From Acidobacteriota bacterium (GTDB lineage Bacteria; Acidobacteriota; Terriglobia; Acidiferrales; UBA7541): DNA of 64,000 nucleotides. Below, piece by piece: positions 1 to 8,178 of the stretch. The position numbers and the translations under genes are program-made. The notes beneath the pieces were generated by a model. The model had not been told where the DNA came from and ran no database searches. It was given only the letters and a program-made list of their open reading frames with translations. Each line of letters starts with the position of its first letter. Positions within the stretch are counted from its first letter, which is position 1. The stretch spans positions 26,302-90,301 of the forward strand of contig JABDGF010000003.1 of NCBI GenBank assembly GCA_013286165.1, read 5' to 3'.

Positions 1-45
1 GAACCCGGCTCAGCCGATAAGGATTTTGGGGGCAGAGGACGACCG

Positions 46-1944
46 ATGCGCTCGACGGCGATTGTCTGGGCTGTGCTGATTGCGGGAACGGTGACGCTGT
101 CGAGTTGCGAAGAGTCCGCTTCGCCGCAGCACGCCAAGGCGCATGCGCCGGCGCTGGTGCCCGCTCCGACTGCTCAATTCGCCACGATTGATCTCCCGCA
201 GTTTCCCGAACGAGCTTCCCTGCTGGGCCTGACCGACACGCGGCCGCGCATCGACATTCTGGTGGCGACGGCGCAGGCGCGATTTGACGCCGCGCAGAAA
301 GAATACAAAGCGCAGCAGTTTGAAAAGGCGCACGCGGATTACAACGCGGTGGTGGGAATCATCCAGGAGAGCGGATTCCAGCCGGACGCGGACCCGCGGC
401 TTTCCGAGCTGCTCGATCAGACGGGCGAAGCGCTGCATTCCTACGATGTGAACGCGGAGCAGGACCAGGAAGCGGATGAAGGCGACGACGCGGCGCAGAC
501 GCCAGCGAATCCGCTGGATGCGTTTGCTTCGATGACGCTGCCGCCGGGCGATCCTCGGCTTGCGGCGCGAGCAGAGCAAGAAATTGTGCGAGTGCCGCAC
601 GATCTGCCGCTGACGGTGAACGATTCAGTGCTGCAGTATTTGAGTTATTTCTCGTCGCCGAAGGGACGCGCGACGGTGGCGCATGGCATCGACCGTTCGG
701 GACGTTACACGGACATGATCCGGCGCGTACTGAAGGAAGAAGGCGTGCCGCTGGATTTAATGTACCTGGCGCAGGCCGAGTCGGCATTTCAGCCGGTGGC
801 GGTTTCGAACAAGGGGGCGCGCGGGATTTGGCAGTTCATGCCGTATCGCGGCGAAGAGTACAACCTCGACCGGACGTACTGGGTGGACGAGCGCAGCGAT
901 CCTGAAAAGGCGACGCGTGCGGCGGCGCGGCATTTGCGCGACCTGTACGACATGTTCGGCGATTGGTATCTGGTTATGGCGGCGTACAACTCGGGCCCGA
1001 TGAATGTAACCAAGGGCATCGAGCGGACCGGTTACGCGGATTTCTGGGATTTGCAGCGGCTGCATGCGCTGCCCAAGCAAACGCAGAACTACGTGCCGAT
1101 CATTATTGCGCTCGCGCTTGTGGGCAAAGACCCGGCGCTTTACGGCGTGGAAGTGGCGCCGGACAAGCCGACGATGACGGACGTGGTGAAGCTGGGGCAT
1201 TCGATCGATCTGCGCCTCGTGGCCGATGCGACGGGCGCGGACGTGTACGATTTGCGCGAGATGAATCCGGAGCTGCTGCGCAACGTGACGCCGGCCGATC
1301 CGAACTGGGAATTGAAATTGCCGGAGGGCACGGCGACGAAGTTTGACGGCGTGATCCAGCAGGTGCCGGTGGATAAGTGGACCAGCTGGCGGCTACACAC
1401 GGTGACGCAGGGCGAAACGCTGGGCGACATCGCGAGCCACTATCACGTGACGGTCGGGGCGGTCGAGGCGGCGAATCACCTGGAAGCGCATGCGGTGGTG
1501 CCGGCTGGATTTTTGCTGAACGTGCCGACGGCGCCGGTGGCGGTGAAGCTGGTGCACTACACAGTTTCGCGCGGCGACACGCTGGAAAGTATCGCGGACC
1601 GGTTCGATGTGACCGTGCCGGAGCTGAAGAAGTGGAACAAGATTCGCGGGGCTTCGGTGCCGCGCGGCGCGCATTTGAAGATTTACGAGGGCGGGATTAC
1701 CCCGGATAAGCTGAGTGCGCCGAGGGCGAAGTCGGCTTCTGCGGCGGACTCGGGCGCGGGCGTCGAGAACGTGTCAAATACGTCTGGCGGCGGCACGACG
1801 GTGACGCACAAGGTGCGGCAGGGCGAAACGCTTTACAGCGTGGCACATACGTACAAGACGACCGTTGAGATCCTGCGGGCGGACAATCCCTTCCTGAATG
1901 ACGAGCCGCTGAAGACGGGCGACGTGCTGACCATCCGGCGCTAG
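46..1944 (+). CDS. Membrane-bound lytic murein transglycosylase (MltD-like) with three LysM domains
   Basis: Cleaves peptidoglycan glycan strands between MurNAc and GlcNAc. The start gives a lipoprotein signal peptide with lipobox LSSC (Cys21), so the mature protein is probably an outer-membrane-anchored periplasmic lipoprotein. A charged region (about 60-150) precedes the SLT domain (about 215-370). That domain has the family pattern AQAESAFQP, with catalytic Glu245, followed by GARGIWQFMP and AAYNSGP. Three LysM peptidoglycan-binding repeats follow at about 451-494, 504-547 and 586-632, each with the typical G-[ED]-T-L core. The 632-residue length and domain order match MltD-type enzymes. 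It stands alone here. The class call is firm, the exact mlt name less so. Confidence 0.93.
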   Translation: MRSTAIVWAVLIAGTVTLSSCEESASPQHAKAHAPALVPAPTAQFATIDLPQFPERASLLGLTDTRPRIDILVATAQARFDAAQKEYKAQQFEKAHADYNAVVGIIQESGFQPDADPRLSELLDQTGEALHSYDVNAEQDQEADEGDDAAQTPANPLDAFASMTLPPGDPRLAARAEQEIVRVPHDLPLTVNDSVLQYLSYFSSPKGRATVAHGIDRSGRYTDMIRRVLKEEGVPLDLMYLAQAESAFQPVAVSNKGARGIWQFMPYRGEEYNLDRTYWVDERSDPEKATRAAARHLRDLYDMFGDWYLVMAAYNSGPMNVTKGIERTGYADFWDLQRLHALPKQTQNYVPIIIALALVGKDPALYGVEVAPDKPTMTDVVKLGHSIDLRLVADATGADVYDLREMNPELLRNVTPADPNWELKLPEGTATKFDGVIQQVPVDKWTSWRLHTVTQGETLGDIASHYHVTVGAVEAANHLEAHAVVPAGFLLNVPTAPVAVKLVHYTVSRGDTLESIADRFDVTVPELKKWNKIRGASVPRGAHLKIYEGGITPDKLSAPRAKSASAADSGAGVENVSNTSGGGTTVTHKVRQGETLYSVAHTYKTTVEILRADNPFLNDEPLKTGDVLTIRR

Positions 1945-2183
1945 GCGCCGCTTGATTGGCTGCGTGACGAATCGCACGTCGCGACCACATGTTAGCAAGC
2001 CCTTCCCTTTCAATACCTTAGATGCCAGGCTGCGTTGTTTGGCGTTCCGGCGTGCTGTTTTGCTTCAAAAAAATGTCGCAAAAATGGGGCTTTCCTCCCT
2101 TGCGCTTCGCGCGAAATTTCGTTACACCATTTGTGAGCGCCGAGACTGATACGAAGTTCAGGCCGGGACCCAGGAGGATTCCG

Positions 2184-2528
2184 ATGTTCAACGGCAAACT
2201 GCACGACGAAGAGGACGACGAACTGCCGCACTTCGAAGAGGAAGAAGAGGAAAGCCTGGAGTCGAACCCTCACGACGAGACGGTGGAAGAGGTGGAAGAG
2301 ATCGTAATCGAAGAGGGCGGCGAGGAAGAGGAAGACGAACCGGCTGCGACGGAACGGCGGGCGGCTCCGGCGCCGGCGGCTGCTGCCAAAAAGGCCAAGC
2401 CAAAAGCGAAGGCCAAGCCCAAGGCGAAGGCGAAACCAAAAAAGAAGGCGCCTGCGAAGAAAGCAAAAGCTAAGGCGAAGCCCAAAGCCAAGCCCAAGAA
2501 GGCTGCGAAGAAAAAGAAGAAGCGGTAG
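2184..2528 (+). CDS. Small bipolar protein: acidic N-terminus and lysine/alanine/proline-rich histone H1-like tail
   Basis: A 114-residue protein starting at the ATG at 2184, which has an ideal AGGAGG six bases upstream. An upstream extension of the frame to 2022 is possible but lacks such a site. Residues 1-60 are dominated by Glu and Asp. From about 70 to the end the chain is almost only Lys, Ala and Pro in KPKAKAKP-type repeats, as in bacterial histone H1-like (Hc1/AlgP-type) tails. Nucleic-acid binding by the tail is an inference; the acidic half could regulate it or bind partners. Followed by a strong terminator, so probably monocistronic. Confidence 0.8.
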   Translation: MFNGKLHDEEDDELPHFEEEEEESLESNPHDETVEEVEEIVIEEGGEEEEDEPAATERRAAPAPAAAAKKAKPKAKAKPKAKAKPKKKAPAKKAKAKAKPKAKPKKAAKKKKKR

Positions 2529-2825
2529 TTTTCGTAGCGCTTCGCTCGACGCAGAAAAAACTGAATCGAAGAATTGTCCGCCGCGTGGTCCGAAAGGACT
2601 CCGCGGCGGTTTTGTTTTTGGTGGCAGGCGAAAGGCAGAAGCAAAACACTTCACGGAGAAAACCGAGAACGGCGGAGTTCACGGAGTCGGAGTGCTAGTC
2701 GGGCGGCCGACTGTGACGGGGTGAAACGAGCGGCCCTCTGCGCGAGGCTCGTGCTGTTGACGAACCGCGTACGTCCAGCATCGCAAAATATTTTGTTGCT
2801 GCCCGGCGCGAGGGGCGGAGTTAGT
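2529..2825. other. Intergenic region holding the terminator and leader of the kinase gene
   Basis: About 300 bases. Apart from the terminator at 2578-2618 I see no gene. A frame open from 2574 continues into the kinase gene downstream, but it lacks kinase-family sequence before 2826 and runs through the terminator, so I treat it as non-coding. Confidence 0.5.
2578..2618 (+). terminator. Rho-independent terminator after the H1-like gene
   Basis: An 8-bp stem CCGCCGCG (2578-2585) pairs with CGCGGCGG (2602-2609), with inner pairing GGTCC/GGACT. It is followed by TTTTGTTTTTG. It sits 50 bases after the stop at 2528. Confidence 0.85.
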
Positions 2826-3638
2826 ATGCGTTTCAGAATGGTGCTGGCCGTGGAGCAGGTGAAGAGGATGCGGGGCGGCGCGCAGGCGCAGTTGATGCGA
2901 TGCTCGAACGGTGGCTATTACGTCGTCAAGTTTCAGAATAACCCGCAGGGGCGGAGGATCCTGGCGAACGAATTGCTGGCTACGAGGCTGGCGAGGCGGA
3001 TGGGATTGCCGTCGCCGGAACCGGAAGTGATCGAGGTGCGGGAAGAATTGATTTCGCACACCGACGAGCTGGTGATTCAGCTGGGGCGCGGGCGCGCGCT
3101 CTGTTCCGCAGGGAAACAATTCGGGTCCAGATATCCGGGCGAGCCGGCGAAGACCGTGGTGTACGACTTCCTTCCGGACGAACAACTGCGCGAAGTGACG
3201 AACCTCGGCGATTTCCTCGGCGTGCTGGTGTTCGACAAGTGGACCTGCAATACGAACGGCCGGCAGGCGATTTTTCATCGCGACCGCGAGGGCGACGGCG
3301 AGAGATACCGCGCTCAGATGATCGATCACGGATTTTGTTTCAATGCGTGCGAGTGGAATTTCCCGGATGCGCCACTGCGCGGATTGTATGCGCGGCACGG
3401 AGTTTACGAGCAGGTGCGCGGAGCGGACGCGTTTGAGCCGTGGATCGCGCGCGTCGAACGGATTACCGAGAGCGACCTCGACAAGGATTACAGCGGGATT
3501 CCGCCGGAGTGGTTTGAGGGCGATTTCGATGCGATCGAGCGGCTGATGGCGCAGCTGGTGCGCCGGAAGAAGCTTGTGCGGGAGCTTGTGATTTCGGCTT
3601 GGAAGTCGTCGGCGCAGCCGTTTCGCAATTGGCGGTAG
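2826..3638 (+). CDS. HipA-like kinase domain protein (HipA_2 type)
   Basis: A 270-residue protein from the ATG at 2826, preceded by a GGCGGAG site. It resembles the stand-alone HipA-like kinase family: GGYYVVKF with probable ATP-binding Lys35, then NNPQGRRILANELLA, FDKWTCNTNGRQ (137-147) and a DFG-like IDHG with Asp167. HipA kinases phosphorylate proteins such as glutamyl-tRNA synthetase; the target here is unknown. In E. coli HipA the catalytic loop reads N-x-D-x-H-x-x-N. Here the Asp position is Asn144 and the later Asn is missing, so classical kinase chemistry is uncertain. No HipB-type antitoxin is adjacent; a DUF3037 gene follows 109 bases later. Confidence 0.8.
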   Translation: MRFRMVLAVEQVKRMRGGAQAQLMRCSNGGYYVVKFQNNPQGRRILANELLATRLARRMGLPSPEPEVIEVREELISHTDELVIQLGRGRALCSAGKQFGSRYPGEPAKTVVYDFLPDEQLREVTNLGDFLGVLVFDKWTCNTNGRQAIFHRDREGDGERYRAQMIDHGFCFNACEWNFPDAPLRGLYARHGVYEQVRGADAFEPWIARVERITESDLDKDYSGIPPEWFEGDFDAIERLMAQLVRRKKLVRELVISAWKSSAQPFRNWR

Positions 3639-3747
3639 GTGGCTGGGACGCAGCACTCGATGGAAATGAGGCGGGGATTTTGTTGTTCGGGTGATGGCAG
3701 ATACGCAAGTTTTGCGTGTGTCGAGAGAGTTTGGGTCGGAGGTTGCG

Positions 3748-4599
3748 ATGAGCGCTGTGAATGGGCCGCCGGGCTCGCTGGAGCTAGATGCGATCGCGCC
3801 GGGCGAGCCTAAGGAAACGTTTCGCTACAGGATTTTGCGGTACGCGCCGAATGTGGAGCGCGATGAGTGGGTGAATATCGGCGTGATGCTGGAGGATACG
3901 CGGACCGGGCGGCTCGCGGCGCGCGTGGTGGAGTCGGATCCCGAATTTGCGCGTGTGATGCGGATCCATCCGGATCTCGATCGGGATTTGCTGCGCGCGC
4001 TTCCGGTGGAATTGAACGAGCGGCTGCGCGGAACGCCGGATGAGGTGCGGGTGTATCTCGACAAGCTCGACCAGTCGCTTTCGAACGCGGTGCAGATGAG
4101 TGCGCGGCGCGGGCTACTGGGCGACAACTTCGACGCGGAGATGGACCGCCTCTATCGCGTGCACGTGTCGCCGCCATCGAAGCGCGCGGGAGGCGTGGTG
4201 CAGTCTGTGCACGATTTCATCCGTGAAAAGTTGAGCGATGTATTCCGGCGGCGGCGGATTCTGGGGCGGATGGAGACGCGGGTGCGCGTCGATGGCTTTA
4301 CGCATCATGGGGATCCGTTCCGGCTGGATTTTGGATACCAGAATGGAGTGCGCGGGTTTGTGCACGGAGTGTCGCTGAAGCGCGATGCGGCGCAGGCGAA
4401 AGTGCTGGCTTACACGGCGGCGCGAATTCGGGCGCGGGACCCGAGCGTCGAGATTGCGGCGATTACGGAAATTGCGGCGGAGCCCGGGAATACCAGGCAC
4501 GAATTCATTACGGAGATTCTCGGGGAGCAGAACGTGAGGATCGTGCCGATGTCGCAGGTGGAGGGGTTTGCGGAGGAGTTGAGGTTGCGGCTGAATTAG
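3748..4599 (+). CDS. DUF3037 family protein
   Basis: A 283-residue protein. The ATG at 3748 has GGAGG at 3738-3742 with five-base spacing; in-frame starts at 3691 and 3694 lack this. The N-terminal domain has the DUF3037 signature (YRILRYAPNVERDEWVNIGV and MLEDTRTGRLAAR, about 27-60). The C-terminal third (about 180-280) is a second, unassigned domain. DUF3037 genes are often found beside HipA-like kinase genes, which is the case here. The pair probably acts together, with DUF3037 as a regulator or substrate, but the function is unknown. Confidence 0.8.
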   Translation: MSAVNGPPGSLELDAIAPGEPKETFRYRILRYAPNVERDEWVNIGVMLEDTRTGRLAARVVESDPEFARVMRIHPDLDRDLLRALPVELNERLRGTPDEVRVYLDKLDQSLSNAVQMSARRGLLGDNFDAEMDRLYRVHVSPPSKRAGGVVQSVHDFIREKLSDVFRRRRILGRMETRVRVDGFTHHGDPFRLDFGYQNGVRGFVHGVSLKRDAAQAKVLAYTAARIRARDPSVEIAAITEIAAEPGNTRHEFITEILGEQNVRIVPMSQVEGFAEELRLRLN

Positions 4600-4653
4600 T
4601 TTTTTTCATCGGCGAAGCTTGCGTGTTTTCAAGTACTCGAACAATTCAAAGGT

Positions 4654-4679
4654 ACACAGGCAACAGCGGCCTGTGCCAC
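4654..4679. repeat. Dispersed palindrome, family A (ACACAGGCA...TGCCTGTGCCAC-like)
   Basis: An imperfect inverted repeat, ACACAGGC ... GCCTGTGCC, around a 6-8 base loop. Very similar units are at 4821-4844, 25954-25979 and 26073-26095, all intergenic. It looks like a REP-type element. Confidence 0.7.
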
Positions 4680-4773
4680 TTGCGTTCTCTACGATTGTGA
4701 TCGTGCCAAGCGTGGGAGGATCGCCAGAATTTTAGGTGGCTGAACGGGCGACCCACTGAGTGTGGGGCGCGAC

Positions 4774-4796
4774 GCACAGACTGACAGTCTATGTTA
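4774..4796. repeat. Degenerate palindrome, possibly family A
   Basis: ACAGACT-GAC-AGTCTATGT forms a short hairpin in the same gap and has the same layout as the family A units, but with changed stem bases. Confidence 0.45.
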
Positions 4797-4820
4797 CAGC
4801 TCGCTGCGCTCGCCCAAGGC

Positions 4821-4844
4821 ACACAGGCAAGATTGCCTATGCTC
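4821..4844. repeat. Dispersed palindrome, family A
   Basis: ACACAGGCAAGATTGCCTAT plus GCTCC. The left arm is identical to the copy at 4654 and the right arm has one altered base. Confidence 0.65.
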
Positions 4845-4849
4845 CTTGC

Positions 4850-6070
4850 TTAAACTTTGTTGAGGTGGCGCATTTCTGGGTCGGGCGTGCGCGTTGCGTT
4901 TGCGGCAGCCCAGCGCGGCGACGTTCGTTTCCCAAGTAAAACCTCTGCTCCCCAACAACCAAAGTAGGACGACAGAGCAACGCCGTGGCCGGCGAAGGCG
5001 CCGATCACCAGGCCATTGCGATGCTTTGCGTTCGAGTGCGGGTGCCAGCCGAAGACGGGTTTCCAGGTGTCGCGGAATAAAATCGGGCCGCCCCAGTGGC
5101 GGACGAGTTTTACTTTCGCCAGCGCCGGGTGAAGGGCGCGGACGCGCTGGTCGAGACGCGCGAAAATCTGTGTAGCCTCGGATTTCGCGATATCGACGGT
5201 TTCGAGAGCGCCCACATCGCTTGACGTCACAAGTCCGGCGCCGAAAACGATCGAGCGGTCTTTGCGGACGCGGCCCCAGAGATACGGGAAGTCGGTGGTG
5301 TAAAAAGGCGTTCGCGACGCAAGGCCGATCGCGCGCAAGACGGATTCGGAAACCGGCTCGGTGAGAAGCGCGAGCGTGAGGCGCGCGTGCGTGCCGTGCG
5401 TCAGGCCCGAGACGCGGAGCGACAGCGCGTTTGTGGCGAACAGAACTTTTTCCGCCGTCAGCTTGTGCGTGGGGCGGCTTCCGTTCTTCGCGGCTCGCGT
5501 TGCCGCGCCGGTTCGTTCGATTGTGAGGACCGGCTCACGATGCCATGCGACGTGCGTGACGCGGTGATGCTCGTGGATTTTTGCGCCCAGGCGCTGGGCT
5601 GAGCGGCCGAGGCCGGCGACGAGTTTTCCCGGATCGACGGTGCCGCCGGGAACGTGCTTCATGACGCGGAGCGTTCCGGAATCGTTCCAGGCGATGGGTG
5701 AATCGTTGCGGCCGTCTTTGCGCGCGATTTCCCAGGCGCCGTGGAGGTCGAGATCGCACTGCACGTCGAGCGTGTGGAGAATTTTTTGAAAGCCGGAGAG
5801 AACGTCGCCCAGGCCGGGCATGTCGCCTGCCGCGGTTTCGGCCAGCGCCATGCCGCCGGTGCGGCCGCTCGCGCCTTCGCCCACTTTGAAAGCTTCGAAG
5901 ACGGCTACGGATTTTTCGGGGGCGAGGCGTTTGAGCCACGCTGCGGCGGCGAGACCAGTGAAACCACCGCCGACTATAGCGAAATCGACGGACGCGGGAA
6001 GCGCGCTCGGGCGAGGTTTGAAGCGGATGGGCCAGGGCGGGGTGCCCCAGTGGTGTTGGGTGCTTGGCAT
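4850..6070 (-). CDS. FAD-dependent oxidoreductase, DAO/PuuB family
   Basis: A 406-residue flavoenzyme. Near the N-terminus the Rossmann fingerprint DFAIVGGGFTGLAAA (29-43) binds FAD, followed by the GASGRTGG motif typical of DAO-family oxidases. The HWGGP motif near residue 330 and the C-terminal GHGVALSS flavin-binding segment complete the fold. The family oxidises amines or amino acids (gamma-glutamylputrescine oxidase, glycine/sarcosine oxidase). The substrate cannot be read from the sequence. It follows the E2 gene on the same strand, but 277 bases with several palindromes separate them, so it is probably a separate unit. Confidence 0.85.
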   Translation of the reverse strand: MPSTQHHWGTPPWPIRFKPRPSALPASVDFAIVGGGFTGLAAAAWLKRLAPEKSVAVFEAFKVGEGASGRTGGMALAETAAGDMPGLGDVLSGFQKILHTLDVQCDLDLHGAWEIARKDGRNDSPIAWNDSGTLRVMKHVPGGTVDPGKLVAGLGRSAQRLGAKIHEHHRVTHVAWHREPVLTIERTGAATRAAKNGSRPTHKLTAEKVLFATNALSLRVSGLTHGTHARLTLALLTEPVSESVLRAIGLASRTPFYTTDFPYLWGRVRKDRSIVFGAGLVTSSDVGALETVDIAKSEATQIFARLDQRVRALHPALAKVKLVRHWGGPILFRDTWKPVFGWHPHSNAKHRNGLVIGAFAGHGVALSSYFGCWGAEVLLGKRTSPRWAAANATRTPDPEMRHLNKV

Positions 6071-6113
6071 GGAGACACTCTTATTTTACAGACAAAGGCT
6101 GAGGCGGGGAGGG

Positions 6114-6144
6114 GTCCTTCGGCCGCTAAAGCGGCCTGAGGATG
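6114..6144. repeat. Dispersed palindrome, family B (TCCTTCGGCCG...CGGCCTGAGGATGAC)
   Basis: An inverted repeat whose near-copy is at 7844-7874. The two copies bracket the E2 gene. Both have TCCTTCGGCCG on one arm and CGGCCT[GC]AGGATGAC on the other, differing mainly in the loop. Confidence 0.7.
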
Positions 6145-6263
6145 ACGCGGCTGAGGGCGAGGCGCGCTGAACACGAAAGGCAGCGATGGCGACGGTGAGG
6201 ATAAGCTCGCCGGCGTGAAGTGAGTCGAGCCGGAGCTTTGCTGGAGTTGTGGCATTCGGCAGG

Positions 6264-6295
6264 GCGGTGGTCCCCGCCTCGCGGGGAGCCACCGC
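6264..6295. repeat. Strong palindrome with CCCGCCTCGCGGG core, family C
   Basis: GCGGTGG and CCACCGC flank CCCCGC-CTC-GCGGGG. The same core with a CTC loop recurs at 45438-45454. There is no T-run, so it is unlikely to be a plain terminator. Confidence 0.6.
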
Positions 6296-6322
6296 ACTCC
6301 GGGAAAACCGTTTAGGCCGAGG

Positions 6323-6346
6323 CTCTCGAGCGAATTGTCTCGAGAG
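6323..6346 (-). terminator. Palindrome immediately after the E2 gene, possible operon terminator
   Basis: A perfect 8-bp inverted repeat, CTCTCGAG (6323-6330) and CTCGAGAG (6339-6346), ends one base from the E2 stop at 6348. The following sequence on the minus strand has only a weak T-run (GGTTTTCC), so the terminator role is tentative. Confidence 0.4.
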
Positions 6347-6347
6347 A

Positions 6348-7724
6348 TTAGAGGATGCTCTCGCTCCAGTTTTCGAGCGTGTGCTTGAGCTTGGCCATGA
6401 ACTGGTGGGCTACGGCGCCGTCCACGACGCGATGGTCGTAGGAAAGCGTGAGGTACACCATCGAGCGGATGGCGATCGCGTCGTCCACGACGACCGGGCG
6501 CTTTTCGATCGTGCCGAGGCCGAGGATCGCGACGTTGGGCTGGTTGATCACCGGCAGGCCGAACAGGCCGCCGAAAACGCCGGGGTTGGTGATCGCGAAG
6601 GTGCCTTCGGCGACTTCCTCGGGCTTGAGCTTCTTGGCGCGAGCGCGTTCGGCGAGGTCGTTCATGGTGCGCGCGATACCGAGGAAATTCTTTTCTTCGG
6701 CGTTCTTGATCACCGGGACGATCAAGCCCCAGTCGAGAGCGACGGCGATGCCGATGTTGCATTCCTTGTGAAGAACGATGTTCGTGCCATCGACCGATGC
6801 ATTGACCGTGGGGAACGCGCGGAGCGATTCGACGGCGGCGCGGACGAAGAACGGCATGAAGGTGAGCTTGGTGCCGGCCTGCTCTTCGAACTTGTTCTTC
6901 ATCTTCGCGCGCAGGGTGGCGATGCCGGTGACGTCGGCTTCATCCACCGAGTACACATGCGGCGAAACGTGCTTGGAGAGCACCATGTGCTCGGCGATGC
7001 GCTGGCGCATCACGGACATGGGCTGCACTTCGTAATTGCCGAAGTACATTTTTTCGCGCGGCACGGCGTTTTCGAGAATGCTGCCGCCGGCGTGGGATCC
7101 CGCGGACGGAGGCGGCGGTGGCGGAGGAGCCGACGGGCGCTGAGGGGGAGCGGACGGCGCAGCTTGTTGCGGAGCGCTGGCAGAACCTGAAGGGCCACCT
7201 TCGACGGCGGCGAGAATGTCGGACTTCGAAACGCGGCCGCCTGCGCCGGTGCCGGGCACCTGCGCGACATCGATATTATTTTCGCGGGCAATCTTGCGCA
7301 CGAGCGGTGAGCTGCGGACTTTGTCGCCCGAAGCCGTGACCGGCGCGGCAGGAGCGGGCGCTGGTGCAGCTTTCTGTGCCGGAGGCGGCGGTGCGGCGGC
7401 CGCGGGCCTCGCGGGAGTGGGCGGCGGCGCAGCAGCGGGTTTCGCGGCTTCTTGCTTCGCAGGCGCAGGAGCAGCGCCAGCCGAACCGGCTACGTCGATC
7501 ACCGCGACGACGGTCTGAATGGGAACCGTCTGGCCCTCGTTGACTTTAATTTCTTTCAAGACGCCGGCGGACGGCGACGGAATTTCCGCATCGACTTTGT
7601 CGGTGGAAATTTCAAACAGCGGCTCGTCGCGCTCGATCTTGTCGCCGGGCTTTTTGAGCCACTTGGTGATGGTGCCTTCGAAAATGCTCTCGCCCATCTG
7701 GGGCATGATGACGTCGGTTGCCAT
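6348..7724 (-). CDS. Dihydrolipoamide acyltransferase (E2) of a 2-oxoacid dehydrogenase complex
   Basis: Core enzyme that passes the acyl group from lipoyl-lysine to CoA. It has one N-terminal lipoyl domain (2-77) with Lys43 in STDKVDAEI. A long Ala/Pro linker follows (about 80-130), then a peripheral-subunit-binding domain (about 135-175, SSPLVRKIARE and GTGAGGRVSKSDI). A second Pro-rich linker leads to the catalytic domain (about 225-458), with SYDHRVVDG giving His431 and Asp435. It is the last gene of the lpd-lipB-E1alpha-E1beta-smallORF operon. Whether the substrate is pyruvate or a branched-chain oxoacid is not decided by sequence alone; pyruvate is likeliest. Confidence 0.92.
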   Translation of the reverse strand: MATDVIMPQMGESIFEGTITKWLKKPGDKIERDEPLFEISTDKVDAEIPSPSAGVLKEIKVNEGQTVPIQTVVAVIDVAGSAGAAPAPAKQEAAKPAAAPPPTPARPAAAAPPPPAQKAAPAPAPAAPVTASGDKVRSSPLVRKIARENNIDVAQVPGTGAGGRVSKSDILAAVEGGPSGSASAPQQAAPSAPPQRPSAPPPPPPPSAGSHAGGSILENAVPREKMYFGNYEVQPMSVMRQRIAEHMVLSKHVSPHVYSVDEADVTGIATLRAKMKNKFEEQAGTKLTFMPFFVRAAVESLRAFPTVNASVDGTNIVLHKECNIGIAVALDWGLIVPVIKNAEEKNFLGIARTMNDLAERARAKKLKPEEVAEGTFAITNPGVFGGLFGLPVINQPNVAILGLGTIEKRPVVVDDAIAIRSMVYLTLSYDHRVVDGAVAHQFMAKLKHTLENWSESIL

Positions 7725-7843
7725 GGCAGTTCTGCTCCTCTTTGTTCAACAAATCAAAAGGCGGCTCAACAAATCGAAAAGCGTTTAACGCAATCGGAAA
7801 CAATCGCGCGGCAGCATCGCCGCGCGGACAAAACCTGAGAGAG

Positions 7844-7874
7844 ATCCTTCGGCCGTGCACGGCCTCAGGATGAC
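7844..7874. repeat. Dispersed palindrome, family B
   Basis: Second copy of the element at 6114-6144, with loop GTGCAC-like sequence between GGCC arms. It lies between the small ORF and E2 inside the presumed operon, so it would be transcribed. Confidence 0.7.
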
Positions 7875-7904
7875 GGCCCGGTAACGACGTGGCCGCCTAA
7901 AAAA

Positions 7905-8156
7905 CTACGCAGCGCTGAGGCACTCTTCGTGCCAGACGCCGGGAATCCCATCGAGCGTGTAAATCTCGTCGCCGCCGGTGAAGAATTCGACCTTCTTCAC
8001 GTTGGCCGTGCGGCCGGCAAACTCGAGCTGCTCGGGCTCGAGTTCGTTGTGGTACTGGCCGGCTTCGAGGAAGTCCTCGAGAAACGGACGATCGGCGATC
8101 TTCACGCTCGTCCCGGCCGGAAACTCTGCATTGTTGACGCCTTTGGTCTTTCCCAT
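7905..8156 (-). CDS. Uncharacterised 83-residue protein within the dehydrogenase operon
   Basis: Starts at the ATG at 8156 with GGGGGAA upstream; a longer frame to 8387 would overlap the E1beta gene and is not supported. The protein is acidic to neutral and soluble. It has no signal peptide or cysteine pair (one Cys near the C-terminus), ends in a DGIPGVWHEECL-like motif, and shows ordinary codon use. It is placed 22 bases after E1beta and before E2, in the same direction. A role linked to complex assembly or regulation is only an inference from position. I do not recognise the family. Confidence 0.65.
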   Translation of the reverse strand: MGKTKGVNNAEFPAGTSVKIADRPFLEDFLEAGQYHNELEPEQLEFAGRTANVKKVEFFTGGDEIYTLDGIPGVWHEECLSAA

Positions 8157-8178
8157 GTTCCCCCGTGCGCTGCCCGCT

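Noticed and set aside
2022..2183. Upstream extension of the H1-like gene frame
   Set aside because: No ribosome site, while 2184 has AGGAGG at ideal spacing.
3691..3747. Earlier start for the DUF3037 gene
   Set aside because: GTG/ATG at 3691/3694 lack the GGAGG seen before 3748.
6264..6295. CRISPR-like repeat
   Set aside because: Single palindrome, no regularly spaced direct repeats; no cas genes.
5974..6762. 262-residue minus-strand frame over E2 and the gap
   Set aside because: Shadow frame of E2 with shadow-type Arg/His/Pro composition.
7746..7784. Two adjacent TCAACAAATC units before E2
   Set aside because: Only two imperfect 20-base copies; too little to call a functional tandem repeat.
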